Assembly: GCF_014642655.1 (NCBI RefSeq)
Contig: NZ_BMIR01000013.1
Span: 33,572-97,571 of the forward strand
Length of the DNA stretch: 64,000 bases
Source: Pullulanibacillus camelliae
GTDB lineage: Bacteria > Bacillota > Bacilli > Bacillales > Sporolactobacillaceae
Direction: 5' to 3'
Below are positions 23,644 through 32,127 of this stretch, one piece after another; positions within the stretch are counted from its first letter, which is position 1, and every line of letters starts with the position of its first letter. Position numbers and translations under genes: made by a program. Under the pieces are notes generated by a model, which saw only the letters and a list, made by a program, of their open reading frames with translations, searched no databases and was not told the origin of the DNA.

Positions 23644-23902
23644 TTAAGAAAAACCGGGCTTAAAAGCGTGCCCGATCCTTGTCCTTAGTATAGAGCATCA
23701 TCCAATATGAAAGAGGCTTCATTGCCTGGTCAAGTGGATGGGAGCGCGAGATTCGGAACACTCTAAAATCATGTGTTCCTCGGGCGCCGCTGACTCATGA
23801 TGCAGAGACTAGAGTCCTGCGGGAAGTGGGAGAGCGGTAAGACCTTAGCAGTGCGAAGCCGCACCGTCCTCATGACCAGAAATTTTATACTTTCTTTTCT
23901 TT
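23644..23902. repeat. Long interspersed repeat A, deleted copy
   Basis: A second copy of the unit at 10901-11227. It is highly similar from TAAGAAAAACCGGGC to the CCAGAAATTTTATACTTTC end, but 60-70 bp are missing: after GCAGTGCGAAGCCGCA it jumps to CCGTCCTCATGACC, so the 3' arm of the GC-rich hairpin (CCCCGCGGAAAGCGAG) is lost. Confidence 0.75.
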
Positions 23903-23903
23903 C

Positions 23904-23941
23904 AAAAAAGGCAAGCTGCCAAAAGCAGCTTGCCTTTTTTT
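23904..23941. terminator. Terminator of the YqfX-like gene
   Basis: AGGCAAGCTGC and GCAGCTTGCCT form a perfect stem with flanking A- and T-runs on both strands, just after the stop of the 23943 gene. Confidence 0.85.
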
Positions 23942-23942
23942 G

Positions 23943-24386
23943 TTAAAAAAATGGTGCTGTAAACAGCAGGATGACAATCGCGGCAATCCCGACACCAATC
24001 GCCCAAGCACCGAGCGTACGGGCGCCTTGTCTTCGTGCAATGATGCCGACTATAATGCCAGCAGCCCCCATGATAATGGGTAAGAAGAATAGACCGATTA
24101 CGGATAATACTAAGGCCAGCCAGCCTAGCCCTACCCCTTCAGTTTCATCTGCATCATCATCACGCACATTATCGACTAAGGAACGGTCAACCGCGGCATC
24201 AGCAGCATACTCCTCTTTATAGTCCTCATCATCTGAGGCGCTATCTAAAGGATCTTCAAATAACTCATCAACAGCTTCATCGCTATCTTCTTCGCGAGGA
24301 TAGTCTGTTGCATTATTGCCATACCATAATGAGTTCACTTCGTCATGCTCACGCTCATCATGAGAGTTCTGATCCTTATCGGCCAT
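23943..24386 (-). CDS. yqfX: YqfX-like membrane protein
   Basis: This 147-residue protein has a long acidic hydrophilic N-terminal region (about residues 1-85) and a C-terminal hydrophobic hairpin with GVGLGWLALVLSVIGLFFLP, GAAGIIVGIIARRQGARTL and GAWAIGVG. This glycine-rich double membrane segment is typical of YqfX and DUF4190-like proteins. The function is unknown. The start ATG is next to an inverted repeat that overlaps its SD (24387-24418). Confidence 0.65.
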   Translation of the reverse strand: MADKDQNSHDEREHDEVNSLWYGNNATDYPREEDSDEAVDELFEDPLDSASDDEDYKEEYAADAAVDRSLVDNVRDDDADETEGVGLGWLALVLSVIGLFFLPIIMGAAGIIVGIIARRQGARTLGAWAIGVGIAAIVILLFTAPFF

Positions 24387-24418
24387 AACGATCCCCTCGC
24401 TTTCATTTTAGGATCGTT
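24387..24418 (-). other. Inverted repeat covering the SD of yqfX
   Basis: On the minus strand AACGATCC and GGATCGTT, 16 nt apart, can form a hairpin whose 3' arm includes part of the SD GAGGGG and ends right before the ATG. It could lower translation initiation. On the plus strand it is followed by ATTATTTT. Confidence 0.4.
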
Positions 24419-24470
24419 ATTATTTTGGCATGATAAGAGAGGAATTATTGATGCAATAGTTGGAAAAGCA

Positions 24471-25817
24471 TTAGAGCGTTTGCTCCAAAGGAAGTGAAAT
24501 TTTAATGGTTGTGCCACTGCCCAGCTCACTGCTGATTTCAAAGTGACCATTATGCTCTTGAATGATTTTTTTACATAATGGCAAGCCTATTCCCGTCCCC
24601 TTTTCTTTAGTTGTAAAAAATGGTTTGCCTAATTGATCGAGCACTTCTCTTTCCATACCAGGACCGTTGTCCTCAACTGTAATAACATAATATTTATCAA
24701 CGACCCTTCCTTTTAAAGAAAAACGTTTATCGGTTTGGTTATCATCAAAAGCCTCGATTGCATTACGCAATACATTTAAAAATACTTGTTTGATCATAGA
24801 ACGATTCAAAAGCAATTGGGCAGACACCCTCTGAAAATCATGAACTAATTTAATATTTCTCAACAAGCATTCTGAGCGGATGAGTGAAACGATCGATTGG
24901 AAAAATTCATAAGGCTGTTGCGCTTCCCTTTCCGGAGCCTTTCTCGATAACGATAGGAAGTCGTCAATAATGTCATTCATACGATCTAACTCAGAAAGAA
25001 TGGTTTTATAATATTTTTCAATATCATCCGTCAAGGCTGAGAGCTGAATGAAACCTCTAATGACAGAAAGTGGATTTCTCAATTCATGTGCAAAGCCTGC
25101 CGCCAGGTGAGAAACAGATTCCATTTGCTGCTTATAAAGCAATAAGTTATCGTATTCATCTGAACCAGCGCGATCATCAATAATAAAGGTGATCATATCT
25201 GTATGATTATTATAAATGCCATAAACGCGATAGAGGGTTTTATCATAAAGATGATAGCGCCGCACATCCTTTGAAGATTGACGGATATCAGCAGCCATTT
25301 CTTTCATGACGCGAATGATGGGTCTCCCGCCAAGCTTAGTGAAATTCCGACGGAACCGCCCCTCTTTTTTTAAAACATCATTATAATAAATAACATTATT
25401 ATGCCTATCAAGAATAAAAACGGCTATATTTAGCGCATTGAAAATACTTTCGGCTATGCTTTCAAGGCGATCAAAGGACGATTGCTTCAGCGAATGATGG
25501 GTTTCTAATCCAACCAGATATATCCCTTCTGCAGCTGACCGACCTCGAAAAGAGTATTCCTTAATCTGACCTTCAGTTTTTAGATGAAATCGTTTTTCAA
25601 TGAGTGAATTACCCTTCGTTAACTCATGGAGCATTTGTAGAAGTGAGTGCCTGTGAGATGGAATACAATGATCATAAAAATACTTTCCATTTTGTTCAAG
25701 CAATTTCATTCCTCTCTGATTCACTTTCAATATTTCTCCATCAACTGATAACAATAACCGCACCTCATAGGTGATTTCTTCAAAGACTTCATTATATGTA
25801 CTATTGTTCGTTAACAT
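24471..25817 (-). CDS. Orphan soluble PAS-containing histidine kinase
   Basis: This sensor kinase of about 448 residues has no membrane segment. It appears to have two PAS-like regions (about 15-115 and 125-220), a HisKA dimerisation domain with the phospho-acceptor HELRNPLSVIRGF, and HATPase_c with N-box NVLRNAIEAFDD, G1 EDNGPGM, and G2 TKEKGTGIGLPLCK. It resembles the KinA/KinE group that feeds the Spo0 phosphorelay. No response regulator is nearby. Start is unclear: AGGAGG lies 16 nt before the ATG at 25817, and the GTG at 25844 has no SD. Confidence 0.82.
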   Translation of the reverse strand: MLTNNSTYNEVFEEITYEVRLLLSVDGEILKVNQRGMKLLEQNGKYFYDHCIPSHRHSLLQMLHELTKGNSLIEKRFHLKTEGQIKEYSFRGRSAAEGIYLVGLETHHSLKQSSFDRLESIAESIFNALNIAVFILDRHNNVIYYNDVLKKEGRFRRNFTKLGGRPIIRVMKEMAADIRQSSKDVRRYHLYDKTLYRVYGIYNNHTDMITFIIDDRAGSDEYDNLLLYKQQMESVSHLAAGFAHELRNPLSVIRGFIQLSALTDDIEKYYKTILSELDRMNDIIDDFLSLSRKAPEREAQQPYEFFQSIVSLIRSECLLRNIKLVHDFQRVSAQLLLNRSMIKQVFLNVLRNAIEAFDDNQTDKRFSLKGRVVDKYYVITVEDNGPGMEREVLDQLGKPFFTTKEKGTGIGLPLCKKIIQEHNGHFEISSELGSGTTIKISLPLEQTL

Positions 25818-26049
25818 TGGATAAACGATTGTCCCTCCTTCCACGATTCATCCAGAGTATACACCCATTATTATATCGAAATTTGTTCTCTATATATAGG
25901 ATTTCAAGAAGGGTTTTCATTGACATAGTTCGTCAAAAAATGCACTTTTTCCGCGAATTTTATCGAATTTCATGTGGTTACATAGCATATTTTTGGAACA
26001 TAAATTGACTCCCTTAATATATATAATCACAGTGGGAGGGAATGCTTTT

Positions 26050-26319
26050 ATGAATAATATCATGAAACAATTCATTAATCTAAAAATGAATACACTCACA
26101 CCTCAAGAGCTGCTTCGCTTAGGAAACAAATATCAGCTTCACTTATCAAAGCAACAAGCAGAAAAAATTGTTGGTCTAATTAAGGAACAAAAAATCAATG
26201 TCTTTAATAAATCAGAACGAAGCCAACTGCTTCAAAAGATTGCCCTTGTAACCAATCAACAAATCGCGCAGCAAATGGAATATATATTTTCTACATTCAT
26301 TGGCGGCAATGCCCATTAA
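26050..26319 (+). CDS. yqfT: DUF2624 protein YqfT
   Basis: This 89-residue soluble protein has the DUF2624 pattern MNTLTPQELLRLGNKY, LSKQQAEKIVGLIK and INVFNKSERSQLLQKI, and is mainly helical. The function is unknown. The SD GGGAGGG is 9 nt before the ATG at 26050; the frame extends to 25972 without another SD. It is next to nfo (yqfS), as in B. subtilis. Confidence 0.8.
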   Translation: MNNIMKQFINLKMNTLTPQELLRLGNKYQLHLSKQQAEKIVGLIKEQKINVFNKSERSQLLQKIALVTNQQIAQQMEYIFSTFIGGNAH

Positions 26320-26550
26320 CCAGTGGATGAGCAATAACTGCTGTTAGACAAATTCAGCTTGTGCTTATGGCCATTTTCTTTGTACCCCTGATGTAATGCG
26401 TCCTTAACACTATGTTCTAATGGCGAAGGCGGCTTATACTCTCCTCTTTAAATTCATGTGAGTAAAGTGGTTATATACTTCCTGACAATCGCCAAGCATT
26501 AATGACGAAGGTCAAAGTTGCTTTTATACAGCGTTAGTGAAGTTATAAAT

Positions 26551-26578
26551 AAAGAAAAAAACGAGGATATCCTCGTTT
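26551..26578 (-). terminator. Terminator of nfo (overlaps the stop codon)
   Basis: AAACGAGGATATCCTCGTTT is a perfect palindrome followed on the minus strand by a T-run. The TAA stop of nfo (26577-26579) overlaps the stem. Confidence 0.75.
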
Positions 26579-27470
26579 AGACATTCATAACTTCTTCTTT
26601 TAAATTGGCGTTAAACTGCCCTTGCTTTAACATTTCAATTTCTAATTTATAAGGTGGCTTTTTATTGGCTTTATCTTCTCCTACAAATGGAGTTTCTAAA
26701 ATCTTCGGTAGATCCATAAAGCGTTCATGATGAACAATACGATTCAATGCTTCAAACCCAATATGTCCAAATCCGATGTTTTCGTGACGATCCTTTCGTG
26801 CGCCACAAGGATTTTTGCTATCATTGACATGCACCACTTTTATACGGTCAAGACCAACAATTCGATCAAACTCTTCTAACACGTCATCAAACCGATTGAC
26901 AATATCATAGCCCGCATCATGAGTATGACACGTATCAAAGCACACGGAGAGCTTTTCATTATGCTGTACGCCAGAAATGATTTCGGCTAAATGTTCAAAC
27001 TGATAGCCACATTCAGATCCTTTTCCAGCCATCGTTTCCAAAGCAATTTGTACTTTATCATCCTTGGTGAGGACTTCATTCAATCCTTCAATGATCTTTT
27101 TTATACCCTTCTCGACACCCTCTCCAACATGCGCACCAGGATGAAGTACGATTTGTTTGGCACCTATTGCTTCTGTCCGATCGATTTCTTTTCGTAAAAA
27201 ATCCACACCGATTCGAAAGGTCTGTGGTTTCGTCGTATTCGCGATATTAATAATATAGGGAGCATGAACAACAATGTCTGTTAATCCATGTGCCTCCATA
27301 TAAGCCTTCCCAGCTTCTATATTTAATTCCTCAATGGGTTTTCTTCTTGTATTCTGTGGTGCTCCTGTATAAATCATAAACGTGTTTTCACCATAGGCAA
27401 CGGCTTCCTCTCCAGCACCTAATAACATTTTATCGCCCTTCATAGACACGTGTGAGCCAATTTTCAACAT
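26577..27470 (-). CDS. nfo: Endonuclease IV (AP endonuclease)
   Basis: This 297-residue TIM-barrel enzyme cleaves DNA 5' to abasic sites in base-excision repair and has three zinc ions. Ligand segments visible are [49 protein letters not shown] and [12 protein letters not shown]. The length is typical. In B. subtilis nfo is expressed in the forespore. The RNA helicase gene cshB, usually downstream, is absent here. Confidence 0.95.
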   Translation of the reverse strand: MLKIGSHVSMKGDKMLLGAGEEAVAYGENTFMIYTGAPQNTRRKPIEELNIEAGKAYMEAHGLTDIVVHAPYIINIANTTKPQTFRIGVDFLRKEIDRTEAIGAKQIVLHPGAHVGEGVEKGIKKIIEGLNEVLTKDDKVQIALETMAGKGSECGYQFEHLAEIISGVQHNEKLSVCFDTCHTHDAGYDIVNRFDDVLEEFDRIVGLDRIKVVHVNDSKNPCGARKDRHENIGFGHIGFEALNRIVHHERFMDLPKILETPFVGEDKANKKPPYKLEIEMLKQGQFNANLKEEVMNV

Positions 27471-27578
27471 TCTTTTTCACGTCCTCTCTCTCTTCATTTT
27501 ACACATTTTATCATGTGTTGGACAAGTGAAAGCCTAAATAAACACTCTCAGAAAATGACATAAAACGTGAAGGTTTGG

Positions 27579-27607
27579 CACACAGTCTACACTGCGCGCA
27601 TAAAATA
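27579..27607 (+). promoter_or_regulatory. Sigma-K-like promoter of yqfQ/vrrA
   Basis: CACA, 16 nt, CATAAAATA. The sigma-K pattern is an AC-containing -35, 16-17 nt, CATANNNTA. It ends 60 nt upstream of the start and would place expression in the late mother cell. Confidence 0.45.
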
Positions 27608-27667
27608 ATGCAGATATCTTCGTTCGTTATTCTCATAATGCCTATGACAAACAAAGGAGTGATAGCC

Positions 27668-28459
27668 ATGTTCCCGTTTCAACAAGGTTCAAACGCAGGA
27701 CTCGGTGCTGGTGGCGGTTTTACACCACCCCCTGGCCCTTTCTCTGGTGGTGGCATGTTCCCCCCCACAGGAATGATGGGGCCTCCAATGACTCAAGGTG
27801 GGGGTGGATCCGGAGGCGGTGGTATCGGCCGCTTACTAAGCGGCCTGTTCAATAGAGGGAGTTCAGCGGCTGGGGCTGCCACTAATGGCGCAGGAGGCAT
27901 GATGAACCCTGGTGCATTTATACCAAACAACATGGGGGGACTTGGAACCCTAGGTAATGCTGCAAATGCGATCAGCTCAGCAAGTGGTGGATCTGGTGGC
28001 ATTTTAGGAACGATCCAAAATATACAAAAGGTCGTTCAAGTTGGTCAACAAATCATGCCAATGGTTCAACAATTTGGTCCATTGGTCAAAAACGTTCCGG
28101 CAATGATTAATATGGTCAAAACCTTAGCTGCTGCCACTGGAGCAGAGGAGGCTGAAGAGGCCGAAGAAGCAACAGAAGAGACAGAGACTGAAGCAACCTC
28201 TGACGAAGAGCCGGAGGATGATGAAGAAGCAAAAGAACAGAAATCGGCGACTAAGAAAACTTCATCGTCTTCCGAATCCAAAAATAAAACAAAAACATCC
28301 CAGCAAAAGTCTACAATTAAAAAAGAGCACTCATCCAAACCCACTACACAGCGTCGAGGGAAAACAGTAAAAGGAAGCGCGATTAGGGAACCACGAACGA
28401 CCTACGAATTTAACGAATCGGATGACTTCAAGTCCTCAACTCCCACGCTCTATGTTTAA
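27668..28459 (+). CDS. yqfQ: YqfQ/VrrA-like protein (low-complexity, probably spore-associated)
   Basis: This protein of about 263 residues starts MFPFQQG and has a glycine/proline/methionine-rich N-terminal part (about 1-110), a hydrophobic middle (IQNIQKVVQVGQQIMPMVQ, near 115-155), an acidic stretch rich in Glu-Ala (about 158-190) and a basic Ser/Lys/Thr tail. It fits the VrrA/YqfQ family encoded next to ispH. The repeat-rich composition resembles spore coat proteins. The ATG follows AAGGAG by 8 nt; the frame reaches 27575 without an SD. Confidence 0.75.
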   Translation: MFPFQQGSNAGLGAGGGFTPPPGPFSGGGMFPPTGMMGPPMTQGGGGSGGGGIGRLLSGLFNRGSSAAGAATNGAGGMMNPGAFIPNNMGGLGTLGNAANAISSASGGSGGILGTIQNIQKVVQVGQQIMPMVQQFGPLVKNVPAMINMVKTLAAATGAEEAEEAEEATEETETEATSDEEPEDDEEAKEQKSATKKTSSSSESKNKTKTSQQKSTIKKEHSSKPTTQRRGKTVKGSAIREPRTTYEFNESDDFKSSTPTLYV

Positions 28460-28489
28460 TCCTGTCACTGGAGTGTCACTAGCATTTCA

Positions 28490-28518
28490 TTGTGTTCATT
28501 CTTCTCCTCCTTTATAAT
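28490..28518 (+). promoter_or_regulatory. Sigma-A promoter of ispH
   Basis: TTGTGT and TATAAT are separated by 17 nt; the -10 is 30 nt upstream of the ATG. Confidence 0.65.
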
Positions 28519-28548
28519 GAATGTAGATGTTATGAAGGAGGCTTTTTC

Positions 28549-29514
28549 ATGGAGGTTATTAAAGTCGCTCCCCGTGGCTATTGTTATGGTGTGGTTGATG
28601 CCATGGTCATTGCGCGCAAAGCCGCAATGAGAGAGGACTTGCCACGACCTATCTATATTTTGGGAATGATTGTTCACAATCATCATGTTACTGACGCCTT
28701 TGAAACTGAAGGCATCATCACTTTAGATGGAAAAACGAGGCTTGAACTCTTAAATGATATAGATCACGGCACTATCATTTTCACTGCTCACGGCGTTTCC
28801 CCTGAGGTCCGCGCCTTAGCTGAAAAAAAAGGCTTAACGACCATTGATGCAACCTGTCCAGATGTTACCAAAACACACGATCTTATTCAGGATAAACAAA
28901 AGGAAGGCTTTGAAGTCATCTATATTGGTAAAAAAGGCCATCCTGAGCCTGAGGGGGCAATGGGAGTTGCACCAGATATTGTCCATCTCGTGGAAACGGA
29001 AGAGGATGTCGACCGCTTAAATGTCCAAGCGAAAAAAATCATCATCACCAATCAAACAACCATGTCACAATGGGACGTTGCAGACATTATGAATGCAATT
29101 AAGGAAAAGTATCCACACGCTGAAATCCATAATGAAATCTGTCACGCAACACAAACCCGACAGGAAGCCATCGCTGAGCAGGCTCGCGACGCAGACCTGA
29201 CCATTGTTGTAGGCGATCCAAGAAGTAATAACTCTAATCGCTTAGCTCAAGTATCTGAAGAAATTGCGGGAACCAAAGCCTATCGTATTGCCGATCTCTC
29301 AGAGCTAGATATTAACTGGCTGAAAACCGGCGTTAAAAAGGTAGCGATCACGGCTGGGGCATCAACCCCTACCCAACTCACCAAGGAAGTCATTTTATTT
29401 ATCGATCAATTTGATCCGGATAATCCAACAACTTGGAAAAAAGAATCAAAATTAAAAAAACAGGATATCCTACCAAAAATCAAAATCAAAAAGAAAAAAA
29501 CCGAAGCCAGTTGA
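28549..29514 (+). CDS. ispH: 4-hydroxy-3-methylbut-2-enyl diphosphate reductase (IspH/LytB)
   Basis: This 321-residue enzyme performs the last MEP-pathway step, reducing HMBPP to IPP and DMAPP. The three [4Fe-4S] cysteines are C12 (GYCYGV), C103 (ATCPDV) and C198 (EICHAT). The C-terminal GASTPTQL segment is present and the tail is lysine-rich. The ATG at 28549 follows AAGGAGG by 8 nt; the frame continues to 28492, but that ATG overlaps the promoter. It functions with ispG at 21569. Confidence 0.95.
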   Translation: MEVIKVAPRGYCYGVVDAMVIARKAAMREDLPRPIYILGMIVHNHHVTDAFETEGIITLDGKTRLELLNDIDHGTIIFTAHGVSPEVRALAEKKGLTTIDATCPDVTKTHDLIQDKQKEGFEVIYIGKKGHPEPEGAMGVAPDIVHLVETEEDVDRLNVQAKKIIITNQTTMSQWDVADIMNAIKEKYPHAEIHNEICHATQTRQEAIAEQARDADLTIVVGDPRSNNSNRLAQVSEEIAGTKAYRIADLSELDINWLKTGVKKVAITAGASTPTQLTKEVILFIDQFDPDNPTTWKKESKLKKQDILPKIKIKKKKTEAS

Positions 29515-29614
29515 GTTCAGTTCACAATGACTTATTTAAATAAAGTTAACCATACTAAAATGACCGACTAAAAAGAAGCATTGACCTGTCTATGTTAAAC
29601 AAAATAAAAAGATA

Positions 29615-29639
29615 GGGCTGAGACAGAAGCATTCAGCCC
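29615..29639. repeat. Small hairpin of a Firmicutes-type intergenic repeat
   Basis: GGGCTGAGACAGAAGC followed by ATTCAGCCC forms a stem (GGGCTGA/TCAGCCC). GGGCTGAGACA-type hairpins recur between genes in low-GC Firmicutes. It directly precedes the ispH terminator. Confidence 0.5.
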
Positions 29640-29650
29640 ACATAGAGAAT

Positions 29651-29694
29651 CCGAACGCATTCACAACTTTGAAGGCATGCGTTCGGGTTTTTTT
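29651..29694 (+). terminator. Terminator of ispH
   Basis: CCGAACGCAT and ATGCGTTCGG form a perfect 10-bp stem followed by G and seven T. Confidence 0.85.
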
Positions 29695-29786
29695 AGTAAG
29701 TCATGAAGCGCCCCGTCAAAAATATTTCGCTTTCCCTGGCTCCTTTTAAAATCTTATCATTTGATATTAGGGCAATTCTCTTCTTT

Positions 29787-30908
29787 TTATAAAAATGTAA
29801 AAGGATTGGTATTAACCTTAGATAAGAGGACTTCTGTATCATAGCGCTGCTGTGTAAGAAACGTCTTAAAAAAGTCTCCCACTCCTTTTTTCATAACTTT
29901 TTCAATGTGATGACCTGCATCAACCAAGGATAATCCATCCAAGAGTGCATCGTGCCCTGTATGATAGTAAACATCTCCAGTCACCAAAACATCGGCCCCT
30001 TTGAACACGGCCTGTTTATAAAAGGAATTGCCATCGCCACCAAGAACAGCTACCTTCTTAATTTTACGCTGCAAATCCCCTACAACACGAATGCCGTCTA
30101 GATCGAAGATACCTTTAACCTGTTCGGCAAATGCCTTCAGGGACAGCTCTTCTTCTAAATAGCCAATCCGTCCTAACCCATAAACTTTTCCTTCGTTCTT
30201 CAATGCATAAATATCATAGGCGACTTCTTCATAGGGATGGGCTTGAAGCATGGCACGTGTCACTTTATTTAAGAGTCGTTCTGGCACGACTGTTTCAATT
30301 TTAGTTTCTTTTACCCTTTCCAAACGTCCTGCCTCTCCAATAAAGGGCTGGGCAGTGTTTGAAGGCATAAAAGTCCCTTCTCCTTGACTATTAAACGTAC
30401 AGTGACTATATTCACCTAATGCCCCAGCTCCAGCTTGACCCAAAGCTTGACGCAATGCAACGGCATGTGTTTCCGGGACATAAGCTGCTAGTTTATAGAG
30501 TGTTTCGGATTGCTGAGGAACGAGAATCTCCACTTCTTTAAGCTGTAAAGCACTCGCAAGCCAATCGTTCATTCCACCCTCGGCATTATCAAGATTTGTG
30601 TGCGCAACGTAAACAGCGATATCATGTTTGATGCACTTAGCGACAATTTTACTTTGCCCTTCATCCGTCCGCATCGTTTTTAAAGGACGGAAAATGACGG
30701 CATGGTGGGCAAAAATGAGATCGACCTCATTTTCAATGGCTTCATCCACGACATTTTCAAGAACATCTAGTGTGACCATCACCTTTTTTATTGGTTTATT
30801 CAAAGTCCCAATTTGCAGACCGATCTTGTCTCCATCAAAGGCTAATGATTTGGGTATCCATTGTTCAAAAGCCTGAATAAGCGCTTGACCATGAATTGGT
30901 TTCGTCAT
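29787..30908 (-). CDS. yqfO: Nif3/DUF34-family metal-binding protein YqfO
   Basis: This 373-residue protein of the Nif3/YbgI family (often annotated GTP cyclohydrolase I type 2) has metal-site segments FAHHAVIF, VAHTNLD and VDAGHHIEK and a central inserted PII/CutA-like domain (about 130-230), the long Bacillus-type architecture. The biochemical function is not firmly established. Its start overlaps the trmK stop by 4 nt (ATGA type), so the two are translationally coupled, as in many Firmicutes. Confidence 0.9.
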   Translation of the reverse strand: MTKPIHGQALIQAFEQWIPKSLAFDGDKIGLQIGTLNKPIKKVMVTLDVLENVVDEAIENEVDLIFAHHAVIFRPLKTMRTDEGQSKIVAKCIKHDIAVYVAHTNLDNAEGGMNDWLASALQLKEVEILVPQQSETLYKLAAYVPETHAVALRQALGQAGAGALGEYSHCTFNSQGEGTFMPSNTAQPFIGEAGRLERVKETKIETVVPERLLNKVTRAMLQAHPYEEVAYDIYALKNEGKVYGLGRIGYLEEELSLKAFAEQVKGIFDLDGIRVVGDLQRKIKKVAVLGGDGNSFYKQAVFKGADVLVTGDVYYHTGHDALLDGLSLVDAGHHIEKVMKKGVGDFFKTFLTQQRYDTEVLLSKVNTNPFTFL

Positions 30909-31621
30909 GTGATCACCTCTTCTATTAATGCTATTTCCTTCTCTAAAGCTTTTCTTTTTTCTTTAACCTCATCAGCATTTTGAGCATTGGCCAAAGAGGC
31001 TAAGACGCGCCTACGCTTCTGAAGCTCAGCCTGCCACTTTTTCTTGAAGATTGCCGATGAATGCTGTCGTAAATATGGTCCAAACCATAAATCCTCTAGT
31101 GATAAACGCGCAGGTGTAAAGGCATGGCGCTTGGCAATCAGCACTTCATAAATATGTCCCTCTTCTTCAAGGATCTCCTCATCAGTAATCCACCATTGTT
31201 CCTGCTCCAACCATTCCCTTAATCGTTTTTCACCAACGTTTGGCTGTAGGATCAGTGTCATTCGAGGGTTTAATTTATGCTTCCCCTCTTCTAAAATCGT
31301 GCGAATTAATTCGCCGCCCATACCAGCGATGACGACGGCATCTACTTGATCATCGCTAGTTATAACATTTAATCCGTTACCACGGCGAACCTCTATCACC
31401 TTTTCCAATTTATACTGCTTAACCGTCTCCTGTGCAGACCGATAAGGTCCTTCATTGATTTCTCCTGCAATCGCGCCTACAATGTGGCCTTTCATAGCGG
31501 CATAACACGGCAAATAAGCATGATCTGAACCAATATCAGCTAAATATGCCCCACTCGGAATATAATCCACAAGACGCGCTATACGCTTGGATACTACTAA
31601 CTCTTTCACATACATCACCAT
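30905..31621 (-). CDS. trmK: tRNA (adenine22-N1)-methyltransferase TrmK
   Basis: This 238-residue SAM enzyme makes m1A22 in tRNA. The Rossmann motif ADIGSDHAYLPCYA (about residues 28-41), AGEINEGPY, RRGNGLNV and VIAGMGGELI match the TrmK/YqfN family. The C terminus is a helical coiled coil (LQKRRRVLASLA). Start could be the ATG at 31621 or 31615; neither has a strong SD. Confidence 0.9.
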   Translation of the reverse strand: MVMYVKELVVSKRIARLVDYIPSGAYLADIGSDHAYLPCYAAMKGHIVGAIAGEINEGPYRSAQETVKQYKLEKVIEVRRGNGLNVITSDDQVDAVVIAGMGGELIRTILEEGKHKLNPRMTLILQPNVGEKRLREWLEQEQWWITDEEILEEEGHIYEVLIAKRHAFTPARLSLEDLWFGPYLRQHSSAIFKKKWQAELQKRRRVLASLANAQNADEVKEKRKALEKEIALIEEVIT

Positions 31622-31706
31622 TCATTTTATAATCAATTTCTATGATACGTTGCTTGGTCTTTTTTCGCAAACGAAAGCCGTCTCCATAACTGCTAAAAAC
31701 ATGATC

Positions 31707-31744
31707 AAAAAACAAAGCGCCTCTCATTACAAGAGCGCACTTTG
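31707..31744 (-). terminator. Terminator of cccA
   Basis: On the minus strand CAAAGTGC..CTCT pairs with AGAGGCGCTTTG with one bulge, followed by TTTTTTG, about 15 nt after the cccA stop. Confidence 0.6.
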
Positions 31745-31758
31745 TCAAAAAATAACCG

Positions 31759-32127
31759 TTATTTCTTTTTCGCTAACCATGTAGCTACCTTATCAGCCGC
31801 ATCACCAGAAATGACATTTGGTGGCATTCCACCGCCGCCATTTTTAATCTGATTGAGAATGGCAGCCTTATCCATACTGCTGCCAACCTTTTGAAGATTC
31901 GGCCCGATACCGCCTTCAAGGTTTTCTCCGTGACAAGTTGAACACTTCTGACCAAAAATCTTATCCGCCGATAGGCTCGCCAAATTTGCAGTGTCCTCTG
32001 TAGACGGCGCATTTTTCTTTGCCGCACGATCCTGTACGATGTTCCCTCCCCAGACACCGATAACAATCATGAGGATGATCCCGAGTACTACAATGATGCC
32101 AAAAGGAACGAGTGGATTTCTTTTCAT
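31759..32127 (-). CDS. cccA: Membrane-anchored cytochrome c (c550 type)
   Basis: This 122-residue protein has one N-terminal membrane anchor (about residues 7-29) and an outer class I cytochrome c domain. The haem motif is CSTCH and the axial methionine lies in GGGGMPPN. It carries electrons to the terminal oxidase outside the membrane. The ATG at 32127 follows AGGAGG by 8 nt; the preceding TTG codon at 32130 is part of the spacer. Location beside sigA matches B. subtilis cccA. Confidence 0.92.
   Translation of the reverse strand: MKRNPLVPFGIIVVLGIILMIVIGVWGGNIVQDRAAKKNAPSTEDTANLASLSADKIFGQKCSTCHGENLEGGIGPNLQKVGSSMDKAAILNQIKNGGGGMPPNVISGDAADKVATWLAKKK

Noticed and set aside
23469..23663. 64-aa plus-strand frame
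   Set aside because: No SD, odd composition, and it runs into repeat A.
28066..28344. 92-aa Ser/Val-rich minus-strand frame
   Set aside because: It is the antisense shadow of the acidic low-complexity part of yqfQ/vrrA.
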